64,000 bases of DNA, taken from positions 124,001 through 188,000 of the forward strand of contig DATBHG010000009.1 of NCBI GenBank assembly GCA_036557665.1, given 5' to 3'. Both the position numbers and the translations under genes were made by a program. Shown piece by piece: positions 9,261 through 18,763 of the stretch. Under the pieces are notes generated by a model. That model was given only the letters and a program-made list of their open reading frames with translations, made no database searches and was not told where the DNA came from. The stretch is from VAZQ01 sp036557665 (GTDB taxonomy: Bacteria; Pseudomonadota; Alphaproteobacteria; Rhizobiales; Xanthobacteraceae). Position 1 is the first letter of the stretch. Each line of letters opens with the position of its first letter.

Positions 9261-10226
9261 ATGGCGCGTCCCAAGATCGCGTTGATCGGTGCCGGCCAGA
9301 TCGGCGGCACGCTTGCTCATCTCATCGGCTTGAAGGAGCTGGGCGACGTCGTGTTGTTCGACATCGCCGAGGGTATTCCGCAGGGGAAGGCGCTTGATCT
9401 TGTCCAGTCTTCGCCGGTGGACGGCTTCGATGCCAGCTTCCTCGGCACGAACTCCTATGATGCCATCGACGGCGCGAGCCTCTGCATCGTGACCGCCGGG
9501 GTCCCGCGCAAGCCGGGCATGAGCCGCGACGATCTGCTGGGGATCAATCTCAAGGTGATGGAGCAGGTCGGCGCCGGAATCAAGAAATATGCCCCCAACG
9601 CATTCGTGATCTGCATCACCAATCCGCTCGACGCCATGGTGTGGGCGCTGCAGAAGGCATGCGGGCTGCCGAAACCAATGGTCATCGGGATGGCCGGCGT
9701 GCTCGACAGCTCGCGTTTTCGCTACTTTCTTGCCGACGAGTTCAATGTCTCGGTGGAGGATGTCACCGCCTTCGTGCTCGGCGGCCACGGCGACAGCATG
9801 GTGCCGTTGATCCGCTACTCGACGGTAGCCGGTATTCCGCTCCCCGACCTGGTGAAGATGAAATGGACGTCGCAGGCGCGGCTCGACCAGATCGTTCAAC
9901 GTACCCGCGACGGCGGGGCTGAGATTGTCAATCTGCTTAAGAGCGGCTCGGCCTTTTACGCCCCGGCGGCATCGGCCATTGCCATGGCGGAGAGCTACCT
10001 GAAGGACAAGAAACGGGTGCTTCCCTGCGCCGCCTATCTCAGCGGCGAATATGGGATCAAGGATCTCTATGTCGGCGTACCGGCCATCATCGGCGGCAAG
10101 GGCGTCGAGCGCATCGTCGAGATCCAGCTCAACGGCAGCGAGCGCGCCATGTTCGATAAATCGGCGGAGGCAGTGCAGACGTTGGTGGATGCCTGCAAGA
10201 AGATCGCGCCGCATCTTGGAAAATAA
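9261..10226 (+). CDS. mdh: Malate dehydrogenase (NAD)
   Basis: A 321-residue malate dehydrogenase of the lactate-dehydrogenase-like bacterial type, oxidising malate to oxaloacetate in the TCA cycle. The NAD loop is GAGQIGGT (10-17). The substrate arginines lie in AGVPRKPGMSRDD (80-91) and in the LDSSRFRYFL segment near 150. The catalytic His176 is in GGHGDSMVPL. Its stop overlaps the sucC start (TAATG), so it is translationally coupled as the first gene of the alphaproteobacterial mdh-suc operon. The upstream 127 bp probably hold the operon promoter. Confidence 0.96.
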   Translation: MARPKIALIGAGQIGGTLAHLIGLKELGDVVLFDIAEGIPQGKALDLVQSSPVDGFDASFLGTNSYDAIDGASLCIVTAGVPRKPGMSRDDLLGINLKVMEQVGAGIKKYAPNAFVICITNPLDAMVWALQKACGLPKPMVIGMAGVLDSSRFRYFLADEFNVSVEDVTAFVLGGHGDSMVPLIRYSTVAGIPLPDLVKMKWTSQARLDQIVQRTRDGGAEIVNLLKSGSAFYAPAASAIAMAESYLKDKKRVLPCAAYLSGEYGIKDLYVGVPAIIGGKGVERIVEIQLNGSERAMFDKSAEAVQTLVDACKKIAPHLGK

Positions 10227-11404
10227 TGAACGTTCACGAATATCAGGCCAAAGCGGTGCTGCGCAGTTTCGCAGTACCGGTGCCGCGCGGCGAGGCAGCT
10301 TTTTCGGTCGATGAGGCGGCAAAAATCGCCGCCGGGCTCGGCACGCAAACCTTGGTGGTGAAGGCGCAAATTCACGCCGGCGGACGCGGAAAGGGGGGCG
10401 GCGTCAAGCTGGTGCATTCCCTCGACGAGGTCCGCAAGGAGGCATCGCGCCTGCTCGGCTCAATGCTCGTCACCCATCAAACCGGGCCGCAGGGAAAGCA
10501 AGTCAATCGGCTGTATATCGAGGAGGGATCCGCGATCCAGCGCGAGCTTTATCTCTCGCTCCTCGTCGATCGCGAAAGCTCGCGCATTGCCCTGGTGGGA
10601 TCGGTGGCAGGCGGGATGGACATCGAGGAAGTCGCCCGCACCCAACCGGAAAAGGTCGTGACGTTCTCGATCGATCCCGCGACCGGGGTGATGCCGCATC
10701 ACGGCCGGCACATGGCGCAATCGCTGGAACTGCGCGGCGATCTTGTGAAACAGATGGAAGCGCTGATTTCCAGTCTGTACGGCGCATTCACCACCAAGGA
10801 CATGAGCCTGCTGGAGATCAATCCTCTGGTCGTGACCAACTCCAATGAGCTCGTCTGCCTCGACGCCAAGATGGCGTTCGACGACAACGCGCTCTACCGC
10901 CATCCCGACGTTGCGGCTCTGCGCGACGTAACCGAGGAGGACGCGAAGGAGATCGAGGCGTCGAGATACGACCTCAATTATGTCGCGCTGGACGGCACCA
11001 TCGGTTGCATGGTCAACGGCGCCGGGCTTGCCATGGCAACCATGGACATCATCAAGCTGTACGGCGAGGCGCCGGCCAATTTTCTCGACGTGGGCGGCGG
11101 CGCCACCCAGGACAAGGTCTCAGCAGCGTTCAAGATTATCACTGCCGATCCCAGGGTGAAAGGCATCCTGGTCAACATCTTCGGCGGCATCATGCGCTGC
11201 GATGTCATCGCTGAAGGAGTGGTCGCCGCGGTGAACGAGGTCGGCTTGCGCGTGCCTCTGGTGGTGCGGCTCGAAGGCACGAACGTGGACCGAGGCAAGG
11301 AGATTATCGCGACGTCCAATCTCGACGTCACCTCCGCCGACGACCTCGACGACGCGGCGCAAAAGATCGTGAACGCCGTCAGGGTGGCGGGCGGGCTGCG
11401 ATGA
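10226..11404 (+). CDS. sucC: Succinyl-CoA synthetase (ADP-forming), beta subunit
   Basis: A 392-residue ATP-grasp subunit that, with SucD, interconverts succinyl-CoA and succinate with formation of ATP or GTP. It opens MNVHEYQAKAVLRSF, has the ATP-grasp segment VKAQIHAGGRGKGGGVKL (about 46-63), and the C-terminal ligase domain with ANFLDVGGGA and VNIFGGIMRCDVIAEGV. Length and motifs are fully typical. The ATG overlaps the mdh stop by one base. A 74-bp gap separates it from sucD. Confidence 0.96.
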   Translation: MNVHEYQAKAVLRSFAVPVPRGEAAFSVDEAAKIAAGLGTQTLVVKAQIHAGGRGKGGGVKLVHSLDEVRKEASRLLGSMLVTHQTGPQGKQVNRLYIEEGSAIQRELYLSLLVDRESSRIALVGSVAGGMDIEEVARTQPEKVVTFSIDPATGVMPHHGRHMAQSLELRGDLVKQMEALISSLYGAFTTKDMSLLEINPLVVTNSNELVCLDAKMAFDDNALYRHPDVAALRDVTEEDAKEIEASRYDLNYVALDGTIGCMVNGAGLAMATMDIIKLYGEAPANFLDVGGGATQDKVSAAFKIITADPRVKGILVNIFGGIMRCDVIAEGVVAAVNEVGLRVPLVVRLEGTNVDRGKEIIATSNLDVTSADDLDDAAQKIVNAVRVAGGLR

Positions 11405-11478
11405 AATCGAGCGGCGTTACCCCTGCAGGGTGCAGCGCTGACGACGCCTGAGGGTCCGAGCAGGGTGATGAGCAGGCA

Positions 11479-12369
11479 ATGGCGATCCTGATCGACAACA
11501 GCACGAAGGTGATCTGCCAGGGCTTCACCGGCAAGAACGGAACGTTTCATTCCGCCCAGGCAATCGCTTACGGCACGCGGATGGTTGGCGGAACGTCGCC
11601 TGGAAAAGGCGGCAGCACGCATCTCGGCTTGCAGGTCTTCGATACGGTTGCCGAGGCCAAAGCGAGGACGGATTGCGATGCCAGCGTGATCTACGTGCCG
11701 CCGGCTGGTGCCGCCGACGCCATCTGCGAGTCCATTGCGGCGCAGATTGCGCTGATCGTCTGCATCACCGAAGGCATTCCGGTGCTGGACATGGTCAGGG
11801 TCAAGCGCGCGCTGTCAGGTTCGGCGTCGCGCCTCATCGGCCCGAACTGTCCAGGCGTGATGACTGCGGGGCAATGCAAGATCGGCATCATGCCTGGAAA
11901 TATTTTCGCGCCCGGGAAGGTCGGGATCGTGTCGCGCTCCGGCACTCTCACCTACGAGGCGGTCTATCAGACCACCCAGGCCGGTCTCGGCCAGACTACC
12001 GCCGTGGGAATCGGCGGCGATCCCGTGAAGGGCACCGAGTTCATCGACATTCTTGAGATGTTCCTGGCCGACAAGGCGACCGAGGCCATCATCATGATCG
12101 GCGAGATCGGCGGATCGGCGGAGGAGAGCGCCGCACAATTCTTGGCCGACGAAGCGCGACGGGGTCGCAAGAAGCCGGTGGTGGGGTTCATTGCCGGGCG
12201 GACAGCGCCCCCGGGCCGGCGCATGGGGCATGCCGGCGCAATCATCGCCGGCGGCAGAGGGGATGCCGAATCGAAGATCGCCGCGATGGAGGCCGCAGGG
12301 ATTACGGTATCGCCGTCGCCCGCCCGGCTCGGCAGGACCTTGGCCGAGCGTGTGCACGCCGGGGGCTAG
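11479..12369 (+). CDS. sucD: Succinyl-CoA synthetase, alpha subunit
   Basis: A 296-residue CoA-binding subunit of succinyl-CoA synthetase. The N-terminal CoA-binding fold starts with CQGFTGKNGTFHSAQAI, followed by GGTSPGKGGSTHLGLQVFDTV. The phosphorylated histidine lies in GRRMGHAGAIIAGG near the C-terminus. It acts as a heterotetramer with the SucC encoded just upstream. A few residues near the active site (RTAPPGRRMGH) match the family. A 100-bp gap then leads to sucA. Confidence 0.96.
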   Translation: MAILIDNSTKVICQGFTGKNGTFHSAQAIAYGTRMVGGTSPGKGGSTHLGLQVFDTVAEAKARTDCDASVIYVPPAGAADAICESIAAQIALIVCITEGIPVLDMVRVKRALSGSASRLIGPNCPGVMTAGQCKIGIMPGNIFAPGKVGIVSRSGTLTYEAVYQTTQAGLGQTTAVGIGGDPVKGTEFIDILEMFLADKATEAIIMIGEIGGSAEESAAQFLADEARRGRKKPVVGFIAGRTAPPGRRMGHAGAIIAGGRGDAESKIAAMEAAGITVSPSPARLGRTLAERVHAGG

Positions 12370-12469
12370 GCGATTTGTGAGAATGCAGCAGGCGCATACA
12401 TAAGGTAGGCTGGTATGCGCACGGCGTGACCCGCCTTGCTGCGGATACGGCAATTTCAAGGACGTCTTC

Positions 12470-15427
12470 ATGTCGCGCCATGATGCCAATGCTGCTTTTG
12501 CCCGCAGCTCGTTCCTCTACGGCGGCAATGCCCGATATGTCGACGACCTCTATGCGCGGTTCGAGCAGAACCCGGACGCCGTCGACGCGCAATGGCGGGA
12601 GTTCTTTCAGAGCCTCAAGGACGAAAAGTCGAGCGTGCTGCGCATTGCGCATGGCCCGTCATGGCAGCGGGAGGACTGGCCTTTCCCCGCGCACGGTGAG
12701 CTCGCGTCCGCGCTCGCAGCCGATTGGGACGAGGTTCGCAAGACCGCAGGCGAGAAGATCGCCGCTCGCGCCCAAACGGCCGGCGTCGAGCTCTCGGCTC
12801 CCGCGGTCCAGCAGGCCACGCGCGACTCCGTTCGCGCCCTGATGTTGATCCGCGCCTATCGCGCCCGCGGGCATTTCCATGCCGATCTCGATCCGCTCGG
12901 TCTCGAGCCGCCCAAGGACGAGCAGGACCTCGATCCGCGCTCCTACGGCTTCACCGACGCCGATCTGGACCGCATGATATTTCTCGACCGCGTGCTCGGG
13001 CTGCAATTCGGCACGCTGCGTGAAATCCTGGCCATTGTTCGCCGCACCTATTGCCGGACGCTGGGCGTGGAATTCATGCACATTTCCAACCCGGCGCAGA
13101 AGAGCTGGATGCAGGAGCGCATCGAAGGCCCCGACAAGGAGATCACCTTCACCCGCGAGGGCAAGCGTGCGATCCTGAACAAGTTGATCGAGGCGGAGGG
13201 TTTCGAGAAATTCTGCGACCTCAAGTTCACCGGGACGAAGCGCTTCGGCCTCGAAGGGGCGGAATCGATGATTCCCGCGCTCGAGCAGATCATCAAGCGC
13301 GGCGGCGCGCTGGGCGTCCAGGACATCGCCATCGGCATGGCGCATCGGGGCCGGCTCAACGTGCTGGCGCAGGTGATGGGCAAGCCGCATCGCGCCATCT
13401 TTCACGAGTTCAAGGGCGGCTCCTCCACGCCGAACGAGGTCGAGGGATCGGGGGACGTGAAATATCACCTGGGCGCGTCGTCCGACCGGGAGTTCGACGG
13501 CAACCGCGTGCATCTCTCGCTTACCGCGAATCCTTCCCACCTCGAGATCGTCGACCCGGTGGTGCTGGGCAAAGTACGCGCGAAGCAGGATCAGCTGGGC
13601 GCCACGCGGGAGGACCGCACCATGGTGATGCCGCTTCTCATCTCCGGGGATGCGGCGTTCGCCGGGCAGGGCGTGGTCGCGGAGTGCTTCGGCCTTTCGG
13701 AGCTGCGCGGCCATCGAACCGGCGGCTCGGTGCATTTCATCATCAACAATCAGATCGGCTTCACCACGTATCCGCGCTACTCCCGCTCCTCACCCTATCC
13801 GTCCGATGTCGCCAAGATGATCGAGGCGCCGATTTTTCACGTCAACGGCGACGACCCCGAGGCGGTGGTGTTCGCAGCCAAGGTGGCGACCGAGTTCCGC
13901 CAGAAATTCCAGCATCCGGTCGTCATCGACATGTTCTGCTACCGGCGCTACGGGCACAACGAGGGCGACGAGCCCTCGTTCACACAGCCGCTGATGTACA
14001 AGGCAATCCGCAAGCATCCTCCCGTCACCGAGATCTACGCCAAGAAGCTCGTGGCAGAGACCGTGGTCACTGAAGGTGAAGTGGAGAGGATGCGTGCGGA
14101 TTGGCGCGCCAGGCTCGACATCGAGCTGGAGGCCAGCCTCGGCTACAAGCCGAACAGTGCAGACTGGCTGGACGGGCGTTGGGCCGACATCAAGGCGGCA
14201 CGCGATCTGGAGGATCCCCGCCGCGGCCAGACCGGCGCGCCGCTGGGTCAACTCAAGGAGATCGGTGAAAAAATCACGGTAATACCGAGCGGCTTCCATG
14301 CGCACCGCACGATTCAGCGATTTCTGGAAAACCGCCGCAAGGCGATCGAGACCGGCCGGGACATCGACTGGGCGACAGGTGAGGCGCTGGCGTTCTGCTC
14401 GCTGCTGCAAGAGGGTCACCCGGTTCGCCTGTCCGGGCAGGACACCGAGCGCGGCACGTTCTCGCAACGCCACTCCGTGCTGGTCGATCAGGACAACGAG
14501 GACCGCTACATCCCGTTCAACAACCTCGGTGAGGGGCAGGCGCGCTTCGAGGTCATCAACTCGATGCTCTCCGAGGAGGCGGTCGTGGGATTCGAATACG
14601 GGTACTCCCTGGCCGAGCCCAATGCGCTCACGCTGTGGGAGGCGCAGTTCGGCGATTTCGCCAACGGCGCGCAGGTCGTATTCGATCAGTTCGTGTCCTC
14701 GGGCGAGCGCAAGTGGCTGCGCATGTCGGGGCTCGTGTGCCTGCTCCCTCACGGCTACGAGGGGCAGGGCCCGGAGCATTCCTCGGCGCGGCTCGAGCGG
14801 TTTTTGCAGATGTGCGCCGAGGACAACATGCAGATCGCAAACTGCACGACGCCGGCGAATTACTTCCATGTCCTGCGCCGTCAACTGAAGCGCAACATCC
14901 GCAAGCCGCTCATCCTGATGACGCCCAAGTCGCTGTTGCGCCACAAACGCGCGGTCTCGCGACTTGACGAGATGGGCCCGGGCACGACCTTCCACCGCCT
15001 TCTCTGGGACGACGCACAGATACGCGCAGACAAGAAGATCAGGCTGGCCGCCGATACCAGCATTCGCCGCGTGGTGATGTGCTCGGGCAAGGTCTACTAC
15101 GACCTCTATGAGGAACGCGAGAAGCGAGGGGTCGAGGACGTTTACCTGCTGCGCCTCGAGCAGCTCTATCCGGTACCGCTGAAGGCGTTGGTGCAGGAGC
15201 TCGGCCGCTTCTCCAAAGCGCAGTTCGTGTGGTGCCAGGAGGAGCCGCGGAACATGGGAGCGTACTCCTTCCTGGAGCCATACCTGGAATGGGCCCTGCA
15301 TCAGATCGATGCGGAGAATGGACGGCCGATCTATGCCGGCCGGCCCGCGTCTGCTGCGACGGCGACCGGCGTGATGTCGCAGCATGTCAAGCAGCTCCAC
15401 GCGCTCCTTGACGACGCGCTGCGGTGA
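12470..15427 (+). CDS. sucA: 2-oxoglutarate dehydrogenase E1 component
   Basis: A 985-residue thiamin-diphosphate-dependent E1 subunit that decarboxylates 2-oxoglutarate and passes the succinyl group to the lipoyl domain of SucB. The N-terminal SFLYGGNARYVDDLYARF is typical of SucA. Further motifs are GMAHRGRLNVLAQVMGKP, the ThDP/Mg segment GDAAFAGQGVVAECF with FIINNQIGFTT, and the transketolase-like C-terminal half with PHGYEGQGPEHSSARLERFL. An AAGGA ribosome-binding site lies seven bases before the ATG. The gene is full-length and followed by sucB after 21 bp. Confidence 0.97.
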   Translation: MSRHDANAAFARSSFLYGGNARYVDDLYARFEQNPDAVDAQWREFFQSLKDEKSSVLRIAHGPSWQREDWPFPAHGELASALAADWDEVRKTAGEKIAARAQTAGVELSAPAVQQATRDSVRALMLIRAYRARGHFHADLDPLGLEPPKDEQDLDPRSYGFTDADLDRMIFLDRVLGLQFGTLREILAIVRRTYCRTLGVEFMHISNPAQKSWMQERIEGPDKEITFTREGKRAILNKLIEAEGFEKFCDLKFTGTKRFGLEGAESMIPALEQIIKRGGALGVQDIAIGMAHRGRLNVLAQVMGKPHRAIFHEFKGGSSTPNEVEGSGDVKYHLGASSDREFDGNRVHLSLTANPSHLEIVDPVVLGKVRAKQDQLGATREDRTMVMPLLISGDAAFAGQGVVAECFGLSELRGHRTGGSVHFIINNQIGFTTYPRYSRSSPYPSDVAKMIEAPIFHVNGDDPEAVVFAAKVATEFRQKFQHPVVIDMFCYRRYGHNEGDEPSFTQPLMYKAIRKHPPVTEIYAKKLVAETVVTEGEVERMRADWRARLDIELEASLGYKPNSADWLDGRWADIKAARDLEDPRRGQTGAPLGQLKEIGEKITVIPSGFHAHRTIQRFLENRRKAIETGRDIDWATGEALAFCSLLQEGHPVRLSGQDTERGTFSQRHSVLVDQDNEDRYIPFNNLGEGQARFEVINSMLSEEAVVGFEYGYSLAEPNALTLWEAQFGDFANGAQVVFDQFVSSGERKWLRMSGLVCLLPHGYEGQGPEHSSARLERFLQMCAEDNMQIANCTTPANYFHVLRRQLKRNIRKPLILMTPKSLLRHKRAVSRLDEMGPGTTFHRLLWDDAQIRADKKIRLAADTSIRRVVMCSGKVYYDLYEEREKRGVEDVYLLRLEQLYPVPLKALVQELGRFSKAQFVWCQEEPRNMGAYSFLEPYLEWALHQIDAENGRPIYAGRPASAATATGVMSQHVKQLHALLDDALR

Positions 15428-15448
15428 AGCCGGCCGAGGATCCGCACC

Positions 15449-16744
15449 ATGGCTGAAATCCGTGTCCCCACTTTGGGCGAATCGGTGACCGAGGCGACGA
15501 TCGGCAAATGGTTCAAGCAGGCCGGCGACACGGTCGTAATCGACGAGCCGCTGGTGGAGCTCGAGACGGACAAGATAACGGTCGAGGTGCCCGCTCCGGC
15601 TGCCGGTGTGCTCACGGACATTGCCGCCAAGGGCGGCGAGACCGTCGCGGTCGGCGCGCTGCTCGGCGAGATCAAGGAGCAGGCCAAGGGGCAGGCCAAG
15701 GAGCAGGCGGTGGCGGCGGCAGCAGCCGCGCCAGCTTCGCCGCGCCCGTCCGAGCAGAAAACCGGCGGCGCGGCGAGCGCCAAAGCGAGGGAGGAGCCGC
15801 GTCCGAGCGCCGCGGTCAAGGCGCAAGAGCCCGCATCAGCGGCTTTGCCGCTGTCGCCCTCCGTGCGCAAGATCGCAGCCGAGAGCGGGCTCGATCCGTC
15901 AGGCGTGCAAGGCAGCGGCAAGGACGGACGCCTAACCAAGGCTGACATGCTCGCGGCAATCGAGCGCGCCGCAGCCGCGCCGACCCCCGTCCCGCAGCCT
16001 TCCGGCATCATTGCGCTGCGGGCGCCGAGCCCTCCCGATGACGCCGCTCGCGAGGAGCGGGTGCCGATGACGCGCCTGCGGCAGACCATCAGCCGCCGGC
16101 TCAAAGAGGCGCAGAGCACGGCAGCCATGCTCACGACCTTCAACGAGGTCGACATGAGCGCCGTCATGCACCTGCGCGATCGATACAAGGAAGCGTTCGA
16201 GAGAAAGCACGGAGCGAAGCTCGGCTTCATGGGGTTTTTTGTGCGCGCCTGCGTGCAGGCGCTCAAGGACATTCCCGCGGTCAATGCCGAGATCGACGGC
16301 AACGACATCATCTACAAGAACTACTATCACATCGGTGTCGCGGTCGGCACGGAGCGCGGGCTGGTGGTCCCGGTCGTGCGCGATTGCGATCGCAAATCGC
16401 TGTCACAGATCGAGAGCGAGATTGCGAGCTTCGGACGCCGCGCCCGCGAGGGCACGCTCAAGATCGAAGACCTGCAGGGAGGCACTTTCACCATCAGCAA
16501 CGGCGGCGTCTATGGCTCGCTGATGTCGACCCCCATCCTCAACGCGCCGCAGTCGGGGATTCTCGGCATGCACAAGATCGAGGAACGCCCGGTCGTGGCC
16601 GCAGGCAAGATCGAGGTCAGGCCGATGATGTATCTTGCCCTGAGCTACGATCATCGCATCGTGGATGGGCGGGAAGCCGTGCTGTTTCTCGTTCGCGTCA
16701 AAGAGACGATCGAAGACCCGGCGAGGCTCGTGCTGGAGCTATGA
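15449..16744 (+). CDS. sucB: 2-oxoglutarate dehydrogenase E2 (dihydrolipoyl succinyltransferase)
   Basis: A 431-residue E2 core enzyme. The lipoyl domain (1-75) carries the lipoylated Lys42 in LELETDKITVEV. An Ala/Lys/Gln-rich hinge (about 76-125) follows, including a short KEQAKGQAKEQAV repeat. The peripheral-subunit-binding domain (about 130-168) contains SPSVRKIAAESGLDPS. The acyltransferase domain ends with the catalytic HxxxD motif in LSYDHRIVDGREAV (His402, Asp406). The inner core holds the 24-mer that binds SucA and LpdA. The gene is intact and in the usual order. Confidence 0.96.
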   Translation: MAEIRVPTLGESVTEATIGKWFKQAGDTVVIDEPLVELETDKITVEVPAPAAGVLTDIAAKGGETVAVGALLGEIKEQAKGQAKEQAVAAAAAAPASPRPSEQKTGGAASAKAREEPRPSAAVKAQEPASAALPLSPSVRKIAAESGLDPSGVQGSGKDGRLTKADMLAAIERAAAAPTPVPQPSGIIALRAPSPPDDAAREERVPMTRLRQTISRRLKEAQSTAAMLTTFNEVDMSAVMHLRDRYKEAFERKHGAKLGFMGFFVRACVQALKDIPAVNAEIDGNDIIYKNYYHIGVAVGTERGLVVPVVRDCDRKSLSQIESEIASFGRRAREGTLKIEDLQGGTFTISNGGVYGSLMSTPILNAPQSGILGMHKIEERPVVAAGKIEVRPMMYLALSYDHRIVDGREAVLFLVRVKETIEDPARLVLEL

Positions 16745-16811
16745 GTCGCAGCACCTCCCGAAATCGTATGCTTCTGCAATTGTACTCAGCCGTGCAGCAC
16801 GCTCCGTTATA

Positions 16812-16930
16812 CCTCCCCCTGAAAGGGGGAGGTCGGCGACCCCCGACTTTGTCGGGGCGAGCCGGGTGGGGGTCAACTCGCGGTCCCGATGATCGGCAAG
16901 AACTGGCGCCGAGCGCCGGACCCCCACCCG
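16812..16930. repeat. Mosaic GC-rich palindromic intergenic element between sucB and lpdA
   Basis: Three inverted repeats follow each other. CCTCCCCCT (16812-16820) pairs with AGGGGGAGG (16824-16832) around a 3-base loop. CCCCGAC (16841-16847) pairs with GTCGGGG (16851-16857). CGGGTGGGGGTC (16863-16874) pairs with GACCCCCACCCG (16919-16930). The arrangement resembles dispersed BIME/REP-like palindromes known in Bradyrhizobiaceae genomes. It sits inside an operon, where it could stabilise mRNA or attenuate lpdA expression; that role is inference. Confidence 0.75.
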
Positions 16931-16961
16931 ACATCTCGCCCTGACGTCGGCTCAGCTGTTC

Positions 16962-18362
16962 ATGCCTTACGACCTCATCGTGATCGGATCCGGCCCGGGG
17001 GGATATGTTTGCGCCATCCGCGCGGCGCAGCTCGGCATGAAGGTTGCTGTGGTCGAGAAGGAGAGGACCTTCGGCGGCACGTGCCTCAATGTCGGCTGTA
17101 TTCCCTCCAAGGCGCTCCTGCATGCCACCGAGCGCTACGATGAAGCCGGACACGTGTTTGCGCGCATGGGAATCGAGGTCGGCAAGCCCAGGCTCGATCT
17201 CCCGGCGATGATGAAATTCAAGGATGAGGCGGTCGAGGCAAACGTCAAAGGCGTCTCCTTCCTGTTCAAAAAGAACAGGATCGAATCGTTCAAGGGGGTC
17301 GGCCGCATCCCAGGAGCCGGCAAGGTCGAGGTGAAAGCCGGCGCCGACAAGGCGCAAACGCTCCAGACAAAATCGATCGTGATCGCGACCGGCTCGGATG
17401 CGGCGCGACTGCCGGGCATCGATATCGACGAGAAGCGCATCTTGTCCTCGACCGGCGCATTGGCTCTGGAGAAAGTGCCGCCGCGGCTCCTCGTGATCGG
17501 CGCCGGCGTGATCGGGCTCGAGCTAGGGTCGGTCTGGCGGCGTCTGGGGAGCGAGGTGGTCGTCGTTGAATTTCTCGATCGCATCCTGCCCGGGATGGAC
17601 AATGAGGTATGTCGGCAGTTTCACCGCCTGCTCGAAAAGCAGGGCTTGGCGTTCAAGCTCTCCTCCCAGGTCGCCGGCGTTTCGTCATCGCGCAACGGCC
17701 TCGCGGCGAGTGTCGCGCCGAGAGCCGGCGGAACCGCGGAGACGATCGAAACCGACGCCGTGCTGGTCGCGGTAGGCCGTGTGCCCTACACCAATGGTCT
17801 CGACCTCGGCGGTGCGGGCGTGAGGACGGACAACAAGGGCCGCATCACGGTGGATGCGAAATTCGCCACCACCGTACCCGGCATTCATGCCATCGGCGAT
17901 GTCATCGCCGGGCCGATGCTCGCGCACAAGGCAGAGGACGAAGGCGTCGCTGTAGCGGAAATCCTCGCGGGTCAGGCCGGCCACGTCAATTATGGCGTTA
18001 TCCCGAACGTGGTCTATACTTCCCCCGAGATCGCCTCGGTCGGGCAGAGCGAGGAGGAGCTCAAGCAAGCCGGCATTGAGTACCGGGTCGGGAAGTTTCC
18101 CTTCCTGGCCAACAGCCGTGCGCGGGTCAATCTGGAAACTGACGGTTTCGTCAAGATTCTCGCCGATACCAGGACCGACCGCGTCCTCGGCGTTCACATC
18201 CTGGGCGCCGACGCCGGAAACATGATTGCGGAAGCCGCAGTGGCGATGGAGTTCGGCGCCGCATCCGAGGACATCGCCCGCACATGCCACGCGCACCCGA
18301 CCCTGAGCGAGGCGGTGAAGGAGGCGGCGCTGGCCGTGAGCAAGCGCGCGCTCAACATGTAG
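16962..18362 (+). CDS. lpdA: Dihydrolipoyl dehydrogenase (E3)
   Basis: A 466-residue flavoprotein that reoxidises the dihydrolipoyl group of SucB with NAD. The FAD loop is GSGPGGYVCAI (9-19). The redox disulfide is in GGTCLNVGCIPSK (Cys41, Cys46). The NAD domain starts with VIGAGVIGLELGSVW, and the C-terminal dimer domain holds the His-Glu pair in HAHPTLSE (His445, Glu450). It is separated from sucB by 217 bp holding a palindromic element but is in the same direction and completes the complex. Confidence 0.96.
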   Translation: MPYDLIVIGSGPGGYVCAIRAAQLGMKVAVVEKERTFGGTCLNVGCIPSKALLHATERYDEAGHVFARMGIEVGKPRLDLPAMMKFKDEAVEANVKGVSFLFKKNRIESFKGVGRIPGAGKVEVKAGADKAQTLQTKSIVIATGSDAARLPGIDIDEKRILSSTGALALEKVPPRLLVIGAGVIGLELGSVWRRLGSEVVVVEFLDRILPGMDNEVCRQFHRLLEKQGLAFKLSSQVAGVSSSRNGLAASVAPRAGGTAETIETDAVLVAVGRVPYTNGLDLGGAGVRTDNKGRITVDAKFATTVPGIHAIGDVIAGPMLAHKAEDEGVAVAEILAGQAGHVNYGVIPNVVYTSPEIASVGQSEEELKQAGIEYRVGKFPFLANSRARVNLETDGFVKILADTRTDRVLGVHILGADAGNMIAEAAVAMEFGAASEDIARTCHAHPTLSEAVKEAALAVSKRALNM

Positions 18363-18763
18363 CTGCTTCGAGACACCATGAGATCGATGCCGATGCCGCG
18401 GTTCAGGAGGAGGTCCGCAACGCCGCCCGCACCCTCCTGCAAGCTGTGCAGGCAACCCGATCAGGAAAGCTGGTTATCGCGGGGGAGGACCTGGCGGAGC
18501 CGCGCCGGAATAGAATCGAGCGCCTCTTGCTGAACCACTCCGTGGAACCCAACGAGCGCGCGATCTCAGAGATGCGCTGGCAAAGCCCATCCGGGCGCTC
18601 TGGCTGAAAACAGATGTCGATGCTCGGCCCGGCATGGACCCGGCGGGCTCGAGCGGCGCGGGATGCGTAGGTCGCGCGGAGCACTCGCATTGCAACCGAG
18701 GCATGCGGAACCGGGCTCCGACTGAAGATTTATCCTGCAATGCCGCAAAGCACGGAAAGTCGC
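18363..18763. other. 401-bp intergenic region after lpdA, no recognised content
   Basis: Short open frames exist on both strands but none has a ribosome-binding site or recognisable similarity. The plus-strand frame reading through QEEVRNAARTLLQAVQATR looks protein-like but has no good start. No terminator hairpin stood out. The promoter of the downstream molybdenum-hydroxylase operon probably lies near its right end. Confidence 0.5.

Noticed and set aside
13790..15826. 678-codon open frame on the minus strand
   Set aside because: It lies antisense to sucA and sucB, has Arg/Leu/His-rich shadow composition and no domain; high G+C makes such frames common.
18284..18607. 107-codon plus-strand frame after lpdA
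   Set aside because: Its start lies inside lpdA, no ribosome-binding site, no recognised family.
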